DNA of 64,000 bases from the IMG/VR virus record IMGVR_UViG_3300027506_000003, positions 1 to 64,000 of that record. One strand, 5' to 3'. The DNA is from a virus. Of this stretch, positions 1 to 7,056 are shown one piece after another. Under the pieces are notes generated by a model, which ran no database searches, had not been told where the DNA came from, and worked only from the letters and a program-made list of their open reading frames with translations. Position 1 is the stretch's first letter. Each line of letters begins with the position of its first letter. The translations under genes and the position numbers were made by a program.

Positions 1-1009
1 TAGCAGTTCCTGCTAATCCTGTTGTATCTTGGTTAAGTGTTCCAATTGTAAAGTCTAAGGTGTTATCTGCATCTTGGTAAGCAACTGTAATACCACTTTC
101 TGTATTTGATGATACCATTGCACCAACTGTATCTGCAATATACTCTGAAGATACTGCAAGGTCAACTGCACCGTCACCAGCATCATCATAAGTTGCTGTA
201 AGACCAGTGTGTGAACCGTTAGTTGCTAATTGACCACCAACTACATCTTGAACTCTTTCTGAAGTATGATAGAGGTTAGTTGAACCTTCACCCAAGTCAT
301 CTGAATCAAATGCACCCATGTTTACTGAGATTGCATCTGCAGCTACTGAGATACCTGTTCCACCACCAATGTTTAATGTCGCAGCTCCACTTGTTGCACC
401 ACCAGTTAAACCCGAACCAGCAACTACTGATTCGATGTCACCAGCATCGTTTGTGAAACTGAATACACCAGTTGAACTGTTGTATGATATATCACCAGTT
501 GCTGATAGAGCAGCTCTTGCTCTTGCATCTGTAAAGTAAAGGTTACTTGAACCTTCTGTAATTTCGTCTGAATTGTCTTTTGTTAGAATACTTGCATCAA
601 CATAAGCTTTAATTGATTGTTGTGATGCAGCGTGAGATGCACTGTTCGAAGACATATCGTCTTCGTCTTTAAGGTCGATTGCAATGTCATCTGCATTTAC
701 AGTAATACCTGTACCAGCACCGATGTTTAATGTTGCATCACCCGAACTTGCAGTACCAGTTAAACCAGCACCAGCATTAACTCCAGTGATATCACCTTGT
801 TGTCCGTTGATTGTAAGTGTTCCAGCAGCGTCGTCATATGCTAATGATACCCCTGTTCCTGCTGTTAGTAAGGTATTGACTTGGTCATCGATGACCTCTA
901 GAGCTGCACTACCGAAAGCACCTGCTACTAAGTCACCCGAACTATCTAGGACATCATTTGTTCCTACAGATAGACCGTTCTTAAGTATGAAATTCTTTTC
1001 GCCTGCCAT
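1..1009 (-). CDS. Tail-fibre-like virion protein, C-terminus cut by window edge
   Basis: The frame is open from an ATG at 1009 to the window edge, giving at least 336 residues, so the C-terminus is missing. The ATG overlaps the stop of the upstream gene (TAATG), which suggests translational coupling. The composition is Gly/Ala/Ser/Thr/Asp-rich with repeated motifs such as GAGTGI, GLTGTA and QQSIKAYVDAS, and LYFTDARARAAL, typical of beta-structured shaft segments in cyanophage-type tail fibres. It shares the KAYVD-type motif with the 538-residue protein at 3494-5110. The likely role is a fibre or receptor-binding structural protein; the exact part is unknown. Confidence 0.75.
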   Translation of the reverse strand, partial: MAGEKNFILKNGLSVGTNDVLDSSGDLVAGAFGSAALEVIDDQVNTLLTAGTGVSLAYDDAAGTLTINGQQGDITGVNAGAGLTGTASSGDATLNIGAGTGITVNADDIAIDLKDEDDMSSNSASHAASQQSIKAYVDASILTKDNSDEITEGSSNLYFTDARARAALSATGDISYNSSTGVFSFTNDAGDIESVVAGSGLTGGATSGAATLNIGGGTGISVAADAISVNMGAFDSDDLGEGSTNLYHTSERVQDVVGGQLATNGSHTGLTATYDDAGDGAVDLAVSSEYIADTVGAMVSSNTESGITVAYQDADNTLDFTIGTLNQDTTGLAGTA

Positions 1010-1227
1010 TAGATAGTACCCCCATCAATAACTGCATTTGATAATCTAGTATCAAATGAACTGTTAAATCTACTGTCTGTGAAGTATAGATTAGTTGAAC
1101 CTTCTGTGAGGTTATCTGAAGTAAGTAATGATATTGCAGTCGCAGCTAATTTTCCTGCTGAGGAAATAATTTCTGTCGACCCAACTGTCAGACCGTATTC
1201 TATTACGAATGTATTTTGTGTTGCCAT
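1009..1227 (-). CDS. Small tail-fibre-associated protein (72 aa)
   Basis: A 72-residue protein starting MATQNTFVIEYGLTVG, similar to the N-termini of neighbouring fibre proteins. It contains an LTEGSTNLYFTDSRF motif that is also in the following gene and ends in DGGTI, close to the DGGTF ends of the 538- and 81-residue proteins. A ribosome binding site (AAAGGAC) lies about 6 nt upstream. It looks like the N-terminal fragment of a fibre protein kept as a separate cistron, coupled by TAATG to the next gene. The role is inferred from context only. Confidence 0.65.
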   Translation of the reverse strand: MATQNTFVIEYGLTVGSTEIISSAGKLAATAISLLTSDNLTEGSTNLYFTDSRFNSSFDTRLSNAVIDGGTI

Positions 1228-1268
1228 TTATGTGTCCTTTTAAGGTTTACCTTGAGGGGTGATACATT

Positions 1269-1276
1269 TATTTATC
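1269..1276 (-). promoter_or_regulatory. T4-type late promoter, variant GATAAATA
   Basis: On the minus strand the octamer GATAAATA, one base off the T4 late consensus TATAAATA, stands about 40 nt upstream of the 72-residue gene. The predicted start leaves a leader of about 35 nt that includes the Shine-Dalgarno sequence. Confidence 0.5.
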
Positions 1277-1304
1277 GATTCTGCCCACTCATAAGTAACG
1301 TATT

Positions 1305-2138
1305 TTATGCATCTACTAAAATCTTTTTAAATTTATAGACGGTTGAATTTGTAGAAGCAGAAGTTACTCTAATTCTTAAAGTTCCTATATTGATATCTAC
1401 TCCAAATGTTGCAAGTTCTGAACTCCCTGTAAGGACTGTACCGTACTGAGACACACTTGCAGTTGTTCCATTATGAACAATTGATAATTCTGTAAATTGA
1501 TATACACCACTTGTTGCATCTGAAATAGATACTTCATACTTTGCACTTCTATATGCAGTAGTAGAGAATGTATCCATACTTGTTTCACTTGTAGATGTTG
1601 TGGTAAGTGTACCACCATCTAATCCAGCTGCTGATTGAAATGTTAATGTACCACTACCATTTGTAGTAAGTACTTGACCCGAAGTACCATCCGAGGTTGG
1701 ATAATTGATACTTGCACCTGTTAAACTATTTGTTGCAGTCAATGTTGTTGCAACTAAGTCACCAACATGTAAGTCTGCTAATGCATAACCACTTCCACTT
1801 AAATTAACAGTGGATGTAGGTTCTGTTTCTAATCCATCAAATAGTTTCCATGTCGAATCTGTAGCATCTCTGAATAGACCTGTGTATTCACTTGCACCCC
1901 CTTCTCCACTTAAACCATCATTATAGTTACCATAGATTCCTATGTCTACTGTATCTGCAGTGGTGTTACCACTTGCAAGTTCTATCAATGAATCTGTAAC
2001 CGATTGAGTTGTGGAATCTATAACTGTGTTAGTTCCATTTACAGTTAGGTCACCAGTGACTACGAGATTTCCACCAATAGATGTATCTCCCGATGTTTGG
2101 ATGCCTACGTCTGCAAAAAATTTGGATTGAGTTGCCAT
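1305..2138 (-). CDS. Tail-fibre protein with shared C-terminal domain (277 aa)
   Basis: The N-terminus (MATQSKFFADVGIQTSG) followed by NLVVTGDLTVNGTNT is the standard opening of cyanophage-type tail fibre proteins. Residues about 185-277 form a domain (YRSAKYEVSISD, TELSIVHNGTTAS, QYGTV, LATFGVDI, RIRVTSASTNST) that recurs in the next two upstream genes. The start is fixed by a TATAAATA late promoter that ends exactly 5 nt before the ATG, with no Shine-Dalgarno sequence, so the mRNA is predicted to be leaderless. A strong terminator lies just upstream of that promoter, making this gene its own late transcription unit. It is probably a receptor-binding or fibre-tip protein. Confidence 0.75.
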   Translation of the reverse strand: MATQSKFFADVGIQTSGDTSIGGNLVVTGDLTVNGTNTVIDSTTQSVTDSLIELASGNTTADTVDIGIYGNYNDGLSGEGGASEYTGLFRDATDSTWKLFDGLETEPTSTVNLSGSGYALADLHVGDLVATTLTATNSLTGASINYPTSDGTSGQVLTTNGSGTLTFQSAAGLDGGTLTTTSTSETSMDTFSTTAYRSAKYEVSISDATSGVYQFTELSIVHNGTTASVSQYGTVLTGSSELATFGVDINIGTLRIRVTSASTNSTVYKFKKILVDA

Positions 2139-2143
2139 AGTAC

Positions 2144-2151
2144 TATTTATA
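2144..2151 (-). promoter_or_regulatory. T4-type late promoter, start codon at +1
   Basis: TATAAATA on the minus strand, followed by 5 nt (GTACT) and then ATG at 2138. With T4 late geometry, transcription starts at or next to the A of the ATG, so the message would be leaderless. Confidence 0.7.
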
Positions 2152-2153
2152 GC

Positions 2154-2181
2154 AAAAAAAAGGGGAACCGAAGTTCCCCTT
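2154..2181 (-). terminator. Intrinsic terminator with TTCG loop
   Basis: On the minus strand AAGGGGAAC, a TTCG tetraloop and GTTCCCCTT form a perfect 9-bp stem followed by a T-run of about 8. It lies downstream of the 137-residue gene and directly upstream of the late promoter for the 277-residue gene. Confidence 0.9.
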
Positions 2182-2200
2182 AAAAGAATTTAATCTTTGT

Positions 2201-2614
2201 CTATGCGTCTACTGTCGTCCTAATAAATTTAGTAACGGTTGAAGTGGTACTAGCAGGTGTGATTCTCAATCTGAGGTCATCACCACTAATGTCAGCATCA
2301 AATGTTGCCAAAGCAGAACTACTTTTTAACGTGCCGTATTGAGTTAGTGTCACATCACTTCCATCATGAACTAACATGATTTCAGTCGAATGAAACTCTC
2401 CCGCCGAAGACATTGCAACCACATACCTTGCAGCTCTATGAGATGCATGGGCAAACGTATCCAAATTAATTTGGGTAGTTGCAGTCGTAGTGGCATCACT
2501 ACGTGTGGTATTCTTATCACTCATAGGTTTAGTCGTACTAATCTCATCTGTAGATGTATTATACTGTAAGACACGGATTAATTCTGCTATTTTAAATGCA
2601 TTAGATTTAGCCAT
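2201..2614 (-). CDS. Small virion protein made mostly of the shared fibre domain (137 aa)
   Basis: After a short N-terminus (MAKSNAFKIAELIRVLQ) the protein is almost entirely the domain found at the ends of the two neighbouring fibre proteins: HRAARYVVAMSS, TEIMLVHDGSDVT, QYGTL, LATFDADI, RLRITPASTTST. A Shine-Dalgarno sequence (GGGGGA) precedes the ATG, and the intrinsic terminator at 2154-2181 follows the stop. This domain type is common in cyanophage structural proteins; a beta-sandwich binding head is my inference. Confidence 0.7.
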   Translation of the reverse strand: MAKSNAFKIAELIRVLQYNTSTDEISTTKPMSDKNTTRSDATTTATTQINLDTFAHASHRAARYVVAMSSAGEFHSTEIMLVHDGSDVTLTQYGTLKSSSALATFDADISGDDLRLRITPASTTSTVTKFIRTTVDA

Positions 2615-2627
2615 AGTTCAATCCCCC

Positions 2628-3455
2628 TTAAGAATGTCTAATTTGGAATGTATCAATTGTAGTGTTAGTATTGGCTGGAGTTACGAGTAATCTCATATTC
2701 CCCGAATCAACATCTGCACTCAATGTGAACAAACTTGCTGTTGAATACACATCTCCGTATTGTACGAAGTATGCATTCGAGCCGTTATTAATAAGTAAAA
2801 CTTCACATGCATGTGTCCCTGCCGAAGCATGAGTTGCATTAATTACATACTTGATGCCCTTAATTGCAACTGCATTTGAAGATAATACTTGGTCTGCTGT
2901 GGTCGCAGTTAAAACAGATGCAGTATAATAACCTTGTACAAGGTTAGCTGCTTCTGTAATTGCTACTACTTCTAACACATCTCCACTTAAAGCATTTGCT
3001 TGTAGTGTGATGGTAGTACTATTGGTTGCAGCGTAGTCGACACTTCCATCGATTAACTTCACACCATTCAAATAAACTTGTTCCGTACCTGCTGTATAGA
3101 GCAACGCATTACTATTATCATCATTGCCTGAGATAACAGTAGTTGTTGAACCAATTGTGTAGGTAAACGTTACAACTCCACTTGATGCTTGAGAAGAAAA
3201 TGATATTGCGCCTGAACCATCTGTTTGTAGTACTTGGCCAGAAGTTCCGTCACTAGTAGGAAAGGAGTAGGCATCATTAACAGAAAGAGTTTTAGGGTTA
3301 GAACCGATTTCAGTAATCGCTGCTGACCCATCGTTCTTCTCAGTATACATTCTACCATGATAGGTATTAATCGCGACTTCACCTAGTGATAAATCACCAG
3401 TAGTCGGGACTGCATTCTGAGTCGAACTTCTTTTAAAATTAATAACTGTTGCCAT
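2628..3455 (-). CDS. Tail-fibre protein with KRS-type N-terminus and shared C-terminal domain (275 aa)
   Basis: It begins MATVINFKRSSTQNAVPTTG and continues DLSLGEVAINTYHGRMYTE, the phage fibre N-terminal module (KRS, then LxxGE, then xxGxxY). The C-terminal 95 or so residues (IKGIKYVINATH, CEVLLINNGSNA, QYGDV, FTLSADVDSG, RLLVTPANTNTT) are the most divergent copy of the domain shared with the next two genes. A clear Shine-Dalgarno (AGGAGAG) supports the start. It is probably a fibre or tip protein attached by its N-terminal module. Confidence 0.75.
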   Translation of the reverse strand: MATVINFKRSSTQNAVPTTGDLSLGEVAINTYHGRMYTEKNDGSAAITEIGSNPKTLSVNDAYSFPTSDGTSGQVLQTDGSGAISFSSQASSGVVTFTYTIGSTTTVISGNDDNSNALLYTAGTEQVYLNGVKLIDGSVDYAATNSTTITLQANALSGDVLEVVAITEAANLVQGYYTASVLTATTADQVLSSNAVAIKGIKYVINATHASAGTHACEVLLINNGSNAYFVQYGDVYSTASLFTLSADVDSGNMRLLVTPANTNTTIDTFQIRHS

Positions 3456-3493
3456 GTTACTCTCCTAGTATTGATTGATTAGTGAAATATTAA

Positions 3494-5110
3494 TTAAAAT
3501 GTTCCGCCGTCAATACCAGTGATAGCTACTGCACCCGAAGTTACCGTGAAGTTTGCAGAAGCAAAACTTGCGATACCTTTGTTAGATGTTGTTGCATCTT
3601 CACCAGCGACTGTTACTGTTCCGCCAGAGTATGATGCATCCATCCCTTCTCCAGCTGCAACGATAACGACACCAAGGTTAGAACCTGTACCAACTTCTGA
3701 AGCGATTGTAATCGCACCATCAGCATTAGTTACATCAATTCCTTCACCAGCAGTTAGAGTTGCAAGTTCCATGTCTCCATTAGAACCATTACCAACCATC
3801 AACTGTCCAGCTGTTGGAGCTGCACCATCGATAGATGTAATTGAACCACTTAATGCAAGACCAGTACCTTCGATTCCACCAAATGCTACATTACCAGCAC
3901 TTCCACTGAAGACTGAAGATGTATCTGTTGCATCTTGGATAAATGTGAATTTACCAGTTGAATCGTCTAAACCAAAGAAACCAACTTTAGCAGCTGACCC
4001 ATTGTGCCAGTTGAATTTGATACCTCTGTCTAAGTTATCGTCTGAAGTTCCTTCACCGATTTCAAATACAGGGTCATCAATTTCTACTGTTGTAGAGTTA
4101 ACTGTTGTTGTTGTTCCGTTTACTGTCAAGTTGCCAGAAACTGTTAAGTTGCCTGAAGCTGCAATGTTAGTAGATGTGATGTCATCCGATGTAAGTGTTC
4201 CATCAACGTCTACGTTGTTGAAAGTTACGTTAGATGTTGTTGCAACTGCCTGACCAATAGCGAAAGTCGCTGCTTGACCCGATACAGAAGTTGTTACACC
4301 AGTTCCACCAGTAAATGTGATTGACTGAGAGTCTAAGTCGACTGCACCAGTTCCACTATCACCAGCAAGGTCTAAGTCCTGTGCTGTTACTTGTGAATCT
4401 ACATATGCTTTAACAGATTGCTGAGAAGGAACTTTGACTGCAGAGTCAGAAGCCATATTGTCTTCGTCTACAAAGAAGTCGATTTTTCCTAATGTTACAT
4501 TACTGTCTAGAATCTTAGCAGTTGTAACTTTATCGTTTCCGATTGTTACTGCACCACTAGATGCCATAGTAACGTCACCACTCATTGATACGTTGTCAAA
4601 AGAATTACTTCCGTCATGAACAAGTAGTTGTCCACCTGTTGGAGAAGAAATATCTGAATCCGTTGCACCTGCTAGTGTTGATGTTGTTGATAAGAATGAT
4701 AAGTTACCACTGCCATCTGTACCGATGACTTGGTTAGCAGAACCATCCGCTGTAGGTAGAGTAAAGGTTGTCGAAGCACCTAATACGTCAGCAGCTTTTA
4801 ATGCAACGAAGTTCGTTCCATTATCACTGTCTTCCATTAACTGTACACTTGCACCTGCTGTAGCACCATTACCAACTTTGAAGTTGGATGGAGTTGCAGC
4901 TGAACCTGCTAACATATCCGTATAATACTTACCACCGATGGCTTGTATTAATGGAGTACTGTTATCAGAATCTACGGATTCAATATAAAGTTTTGCTCCG
5001 GCACCCGAATTCGACCTATCCTGTACGTACGCTAATTCACCTTCCGAAAGGTCGGAGATAGCTGGTGCAGATACACCTGTACTTCTTTTAATCTGAATTA
5101 CTGTTGCCAT
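3494..5110 (-). CDS. Tail-fibre protein (538 aa)
   Basis: The N-terminal module MATVIQIKRSTGVSAPAIS with DLSEGELAYVQDR matches that of the 275-residue neighbour. The body has repeated shaft-like motifs: NLTVSGNLTVNGTTT, QQSVKAYVDSQ, LDGTLTSDDITS, and an EIDDPVFEIGEGTSDDN segment often seen in cyanophage fibres. It ends GIDGGTF, a C-terminal tag shared with two small neighbours. Shine-Dalgarno AAGGAAAA supports the start. It is likely a long trimeric fibre subunit; the binding target is unknown. Confidence 0.75.
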   Translation of the reverse strand: MATVIQIKRSTGVSAPAISDLSEGELAYVQDRSNSGAGAKLYIESVDSDNSTPLIQAIGGKYYTDMLAGSAATPSNFKVGNGATAGASVQLMEDSDNGTNFVALKAADVLGASTTFTLPTADGSANQVIGTDGSGNLSFLSTTSTLAGATDSDISSPTGGQLLVHDGSNSFDNVSMSGDVTMASSGAVTIGNDKVTTAKILDSNVTLGKIDFFVDEDNMASDSAVKVPSQQSVKAYVDSQVTAQDLDLAGDSGTGAVDLDSQSITFTGGTGVTTSVSGQAATFAIGQAVATTSNVTFNNVDVDGTLTSDDITSTNIAASGNLTVSGNLTVNGTTTTVNSTTVEIDDPVFEIGEGTSDDNLDRGIKFNWHNGSAAKVGFFGLDDSTGKFTFIQDATDTSSVFSGSAGNVAFGGIEGTGLALSGSITSIDGAAPTAGQLMVGNGSNGDMELATLTAGEGIDVTNADGAITIASEVGTGSNLGVVIVAAGEGMDASYSGGTVTVAGEDATTSNKGIASFASANFTVTSGAVAITGIDGGTF

Positions 5111-5255
5111 TTTTATTTTCCTTTAAATAAAATTAATTAGTTGTGTTTCTCGTTCACTATCCCGAGAAGTTGATTGCATAATATAGTCTGTCCACTCACA
5201 ATGTGGGTCGTTGTCTCACTGTCGACAACCTTGATTTGTACTAGTATTTAGACAA
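5111..5255 (-). other. Non-coding leader with hairpins
   Basis: 145 bases between two fibre genes hold no plausible reading frame. On the minus strand they contain short perfect stems: GTTGTC with GACAAC, CCAC with GTGG, and TTCTCG with CGAGAA, before an AT-rich stretch and the Shine-Dalgarno of the 538-residue gene. A weak late-promoter-like CTAAATAC lies at the start. It could be a structured 5' leader or a processing site. Confidence 0.4.
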
Positions 5256-5501
5256 TTAAAACGTTCCACCGTCTAGTACGGTAGTTGTTGTCCACTTATC
5301 TGACGTTGCATCATATGATAAGAGTCCGTCATCTGTTTCAGATGCGTTTACGTCTGCAAGTTCATTGATTGATTTTGCAGTAATGTCTGTTGAAGATGCA
5401 GAAGTTCCACCCATAGCAACCTGTGTTGCTTTGATGTTTCCACCACCAGTGACTTTACCACCAACGGTTACAACTCTACTTAATGTTCCTCTAATTGCCA
5501 T
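5256..5501 (-). CDS. Small fibre-associated protein (81 aa)
   Basis: An 81-residue protein beginning MAIRGTLSRVVTVGGKVTGG and ending VLDGGTF. The middle contains INELADVNASETDDGLLSYD and SDKW, a module frequent in phage structural proteins (LxDVxxxxPxxGxxLxYDxxxxxW). The Shine-Dalgarno GAGGTGAT precedes the ATG. The shared C-terminal DGGTF suggests it is related to, or interacts with, the long fibre made by the next gene. Confidence 0.65.
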   Translation of the reverse strand: MAIRGTLSRVVTVGGKVTGGGNIKATQVAMGGTSASSTDITAKSINELADVNASETDDGLLSYDATSDKWTTTTVLDGGTF

Positions 5502-5505
5502 ATTA

Positions 5506-5835
5506 TCACCTCGTTACACTTGGGGTTACGATGGCTTGTCCTTCTATTACTCTAGTAGTTGTTGAACCACTAGTTACAGTCATATCATATACATAACGAC
5601 CTGGCTCCAATGCTCCGCTTTGTGCATCAGTTAATGATAATGTTACCTTACCATCGGATGCTGATACTGATGTTGTAAATGTTGCACTTGCACTTGAGGA
5701 AGTATAAGTCTTTCTCATTTGTGCTGCTGCAGTATAACCTGTTAAGTTAAGAACATTTCCAGTTGCATCGGTTACATCTACAGTAATACTGAAGTCTGTA
5801 TGTTGGTCGATGAATATGTTTGCAAGAATAGCCAT
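5506..5835 (-). CDS. Baseplate/fibre protein resembling BppU-type N-terminal domain (109 aa)
   Basis: MAILANIFIDQHTDFSITVD, then LTGYTAAAQMRKTY and LEPGRYVYDMTVTSG, resembles the small immunoglobulin-like or BppU-like domain (LTGYTxxxQxR, GxYxYDxxVT) found at the N-termini of phage baseplate upper proteins and in cyanophage fibre clusters. The late promoter TATAAATA ends 5 nt before the ATG and there is no Shine-Dalgarno, so a leaderless late message is predicted. The likely role is an adaptor or decoration of the fibre; the assignment rests on motif resemblance. Confidence 0.6.
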   Translation of the reverse strand: MAILANIFIDQHTDFSITVDVTDATGNVLNLTGYTAAAQMRKTYTSSSASATFTTSVSASDGKVTLSLTDAQSGALEPGRYVYDMTVTSGSTTTRVIEGQAIVTPSVTR

Positions 5836-5840
5836 GTAAC

Positions 5841-5848
5841 TATTTATA
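5841..5848 (-). promoter_or_regulatory. T4-type late promoter, start codon at +1
   Basis: TATAAATA on the minus strand followed by 5 nt (GTTAC) and the ATG at 5835, the same geometry as at 2144 and 26162. Confidence 0.7.
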
Positions 5849-5871
5849 CCTTTTTAAGTTTTACTTAAATG

Positions 5872-7056
5872 TTAACCACCAAACTCGCCCTCTGAATACT
5901 GAGCAGTTGGTATAGATTGGTGAACTTTTCGTGCTGTTCCACTATCGTTTACGTGAACCTCGTCTAATTTTCTTAAAGTTCCACTATCGTTTACAAAGAC
6001 ACCTTTAACTTTTGCATGTCTAGGTATGACTCTAGTAGTAGTATAAGTGACTTGATATGTGAATGGACTTCTATGTTGATATGTTACTTGACTACCAGCA
6101 TTATAAAAGAAAGGTGTTTGATTGTTTCTAATATTAGGTTCTTGTCCTTGTACTGAGTTTTGATAAGTGAAAGGTGACCTATGTTGATAAGTAAACGGTG
6201 TTTGTCCATTTGCAATGTATGGATATGGTAATTGCCTACTTCTAATATTAGGTTCTTGACCACTTGCAATATATGGGTAAGTTACATTAGTATTAGCAGG
6301 TATAGGGTTTTGTCCAGTTCTTTGATACGTAAACGGACTTCTATGCTGATAGGTAAATGGTTGTCGACCAGTTCTTTGATATGTGAATGGAGTCTGACTT
6401 GCCTTTACAACATTTGTCTGTGCATTGCTAGGATTTCTATATGTAAACGGAGACTGATGCTGATATGAAACAGGTGTAAGTGCTTGTCTTGCATACGTAA
6501 ATGGTGACCTATGATTATAAGTTAACGGACTTCTATGTTGATATGATGCAGGCTGTCTAGCATTCACTGGGTTCCTATAAGTGAAAGGTGACCTGTGATT
6601 GTATGTAAACGGTGCTTGATTGTTTCTAATATTAGGTTCTTGTGCATTACGTATATTAGGTTCTTGTTGATTTCTAATATTTGGTTCTTGTGCATTCACT
6701 GGATGTCTATATGTAAATGGTGACCTGTGATTGTACGTAAACGCTGTTTGACTGCTCCTAATATTTGGTTCTTGTGCATTTACAGGGTTTCTATAAGTGT
6801 TAGGTTGCCTTGCGTTTGCAATACTTGGTTCTTGTCCATTCACTGGACTTCTATACGTAAATGGTGACCTAAAGTTGTACGTAAACGGTGTTCGACCAGT
6901 TCTATCATAAGTAAAAGGTTGTCGTGCATCCTTAGTCTCGTTTGACTGTGCATTTGCTATATACGGATATGGTTGCTGTGCGTTCACAATGGAAGGCATC
7001 GCATAATCAACGATTAACGGATTTCGATATGGATATGGTTGTTGTCCTGTTGCCAT
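5872..7056 (-). CDS. Tyr/Pro/Gln-rich repeat fibre protein B (394 aa)
   Basis: Residues about 1-335 consist almost wholly of short repeats with a pitch near 8 residues: RSPFTY occurs exactly seven times and QEPNIR six times, mixed with QPYPYIANAQ, RNPVNA and QRTGRQPFTY. The protein is rich in Q, P, Y, N and R and nearly lacks hydrophobic-core residues and cysteine. The last 50 residues change character (VKGVFVNDSGTLRKLDEV then HVNDSGTARKV), two copies of a small beta motif common at phage protein ends. The ATG overlaps the stop of the related 576-residue gene (TAATG). It is probably a fibrous, possibly adhesive, virion protein; I know of no functional assignment for such repeats. Confidence 0.7.
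   Translation of the reverse strand: MATGQQPYPYRNPLIVDYAMPSIVNAQQPYPYIANAQSNETKDARQPFTYDRTGRTPFTYNFRSPFTYRSPVNGQEPSIANARQPNTYRNPVNAQEPNIRSSQTAFTYNHRSPFTYRHPVNAQEPNIRNQQEPNIRNAQEPNIRNNQAPFTYNHRSPFTYRNPVNARQPASYQHRSPLTYNHRSPFTYARQALTPVSYQHQSPFTYRNPSNAQTNVVKASQTPFTYQRTGRQPFTYQHRSPFTYQRTGQNPIPANTNVTYPYIASGQEPNIRSRQLPYPYIANGQTPFTYQHRSPFTYQNSVQGQEPNIRNNQTPFFYNAGSQVTYQHRSPFTYQVTYTTTRVIPRHAKVKGVFVNDSGTLRKLDEVHVNDSGTARKVHQSIPTAQYSEGEFGG

Noticed and set aside
318-1016. Plus-strand frames of 73 and 110 codons at the left edge
   Set aside because: They are shadows of the minus-strand fibre gene, which is open from 1009 to the window edge and carries family motifs.
3519-4253. Long plus-strand reading frame (244 codons) opposite the 538-aa fibre gene
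   Set aside because: Composition is P/S/V/A-rich antisense of a repeated fibre gene, without ribosome site or family signs. The minus strand has recognisable fibre motifs in frame.
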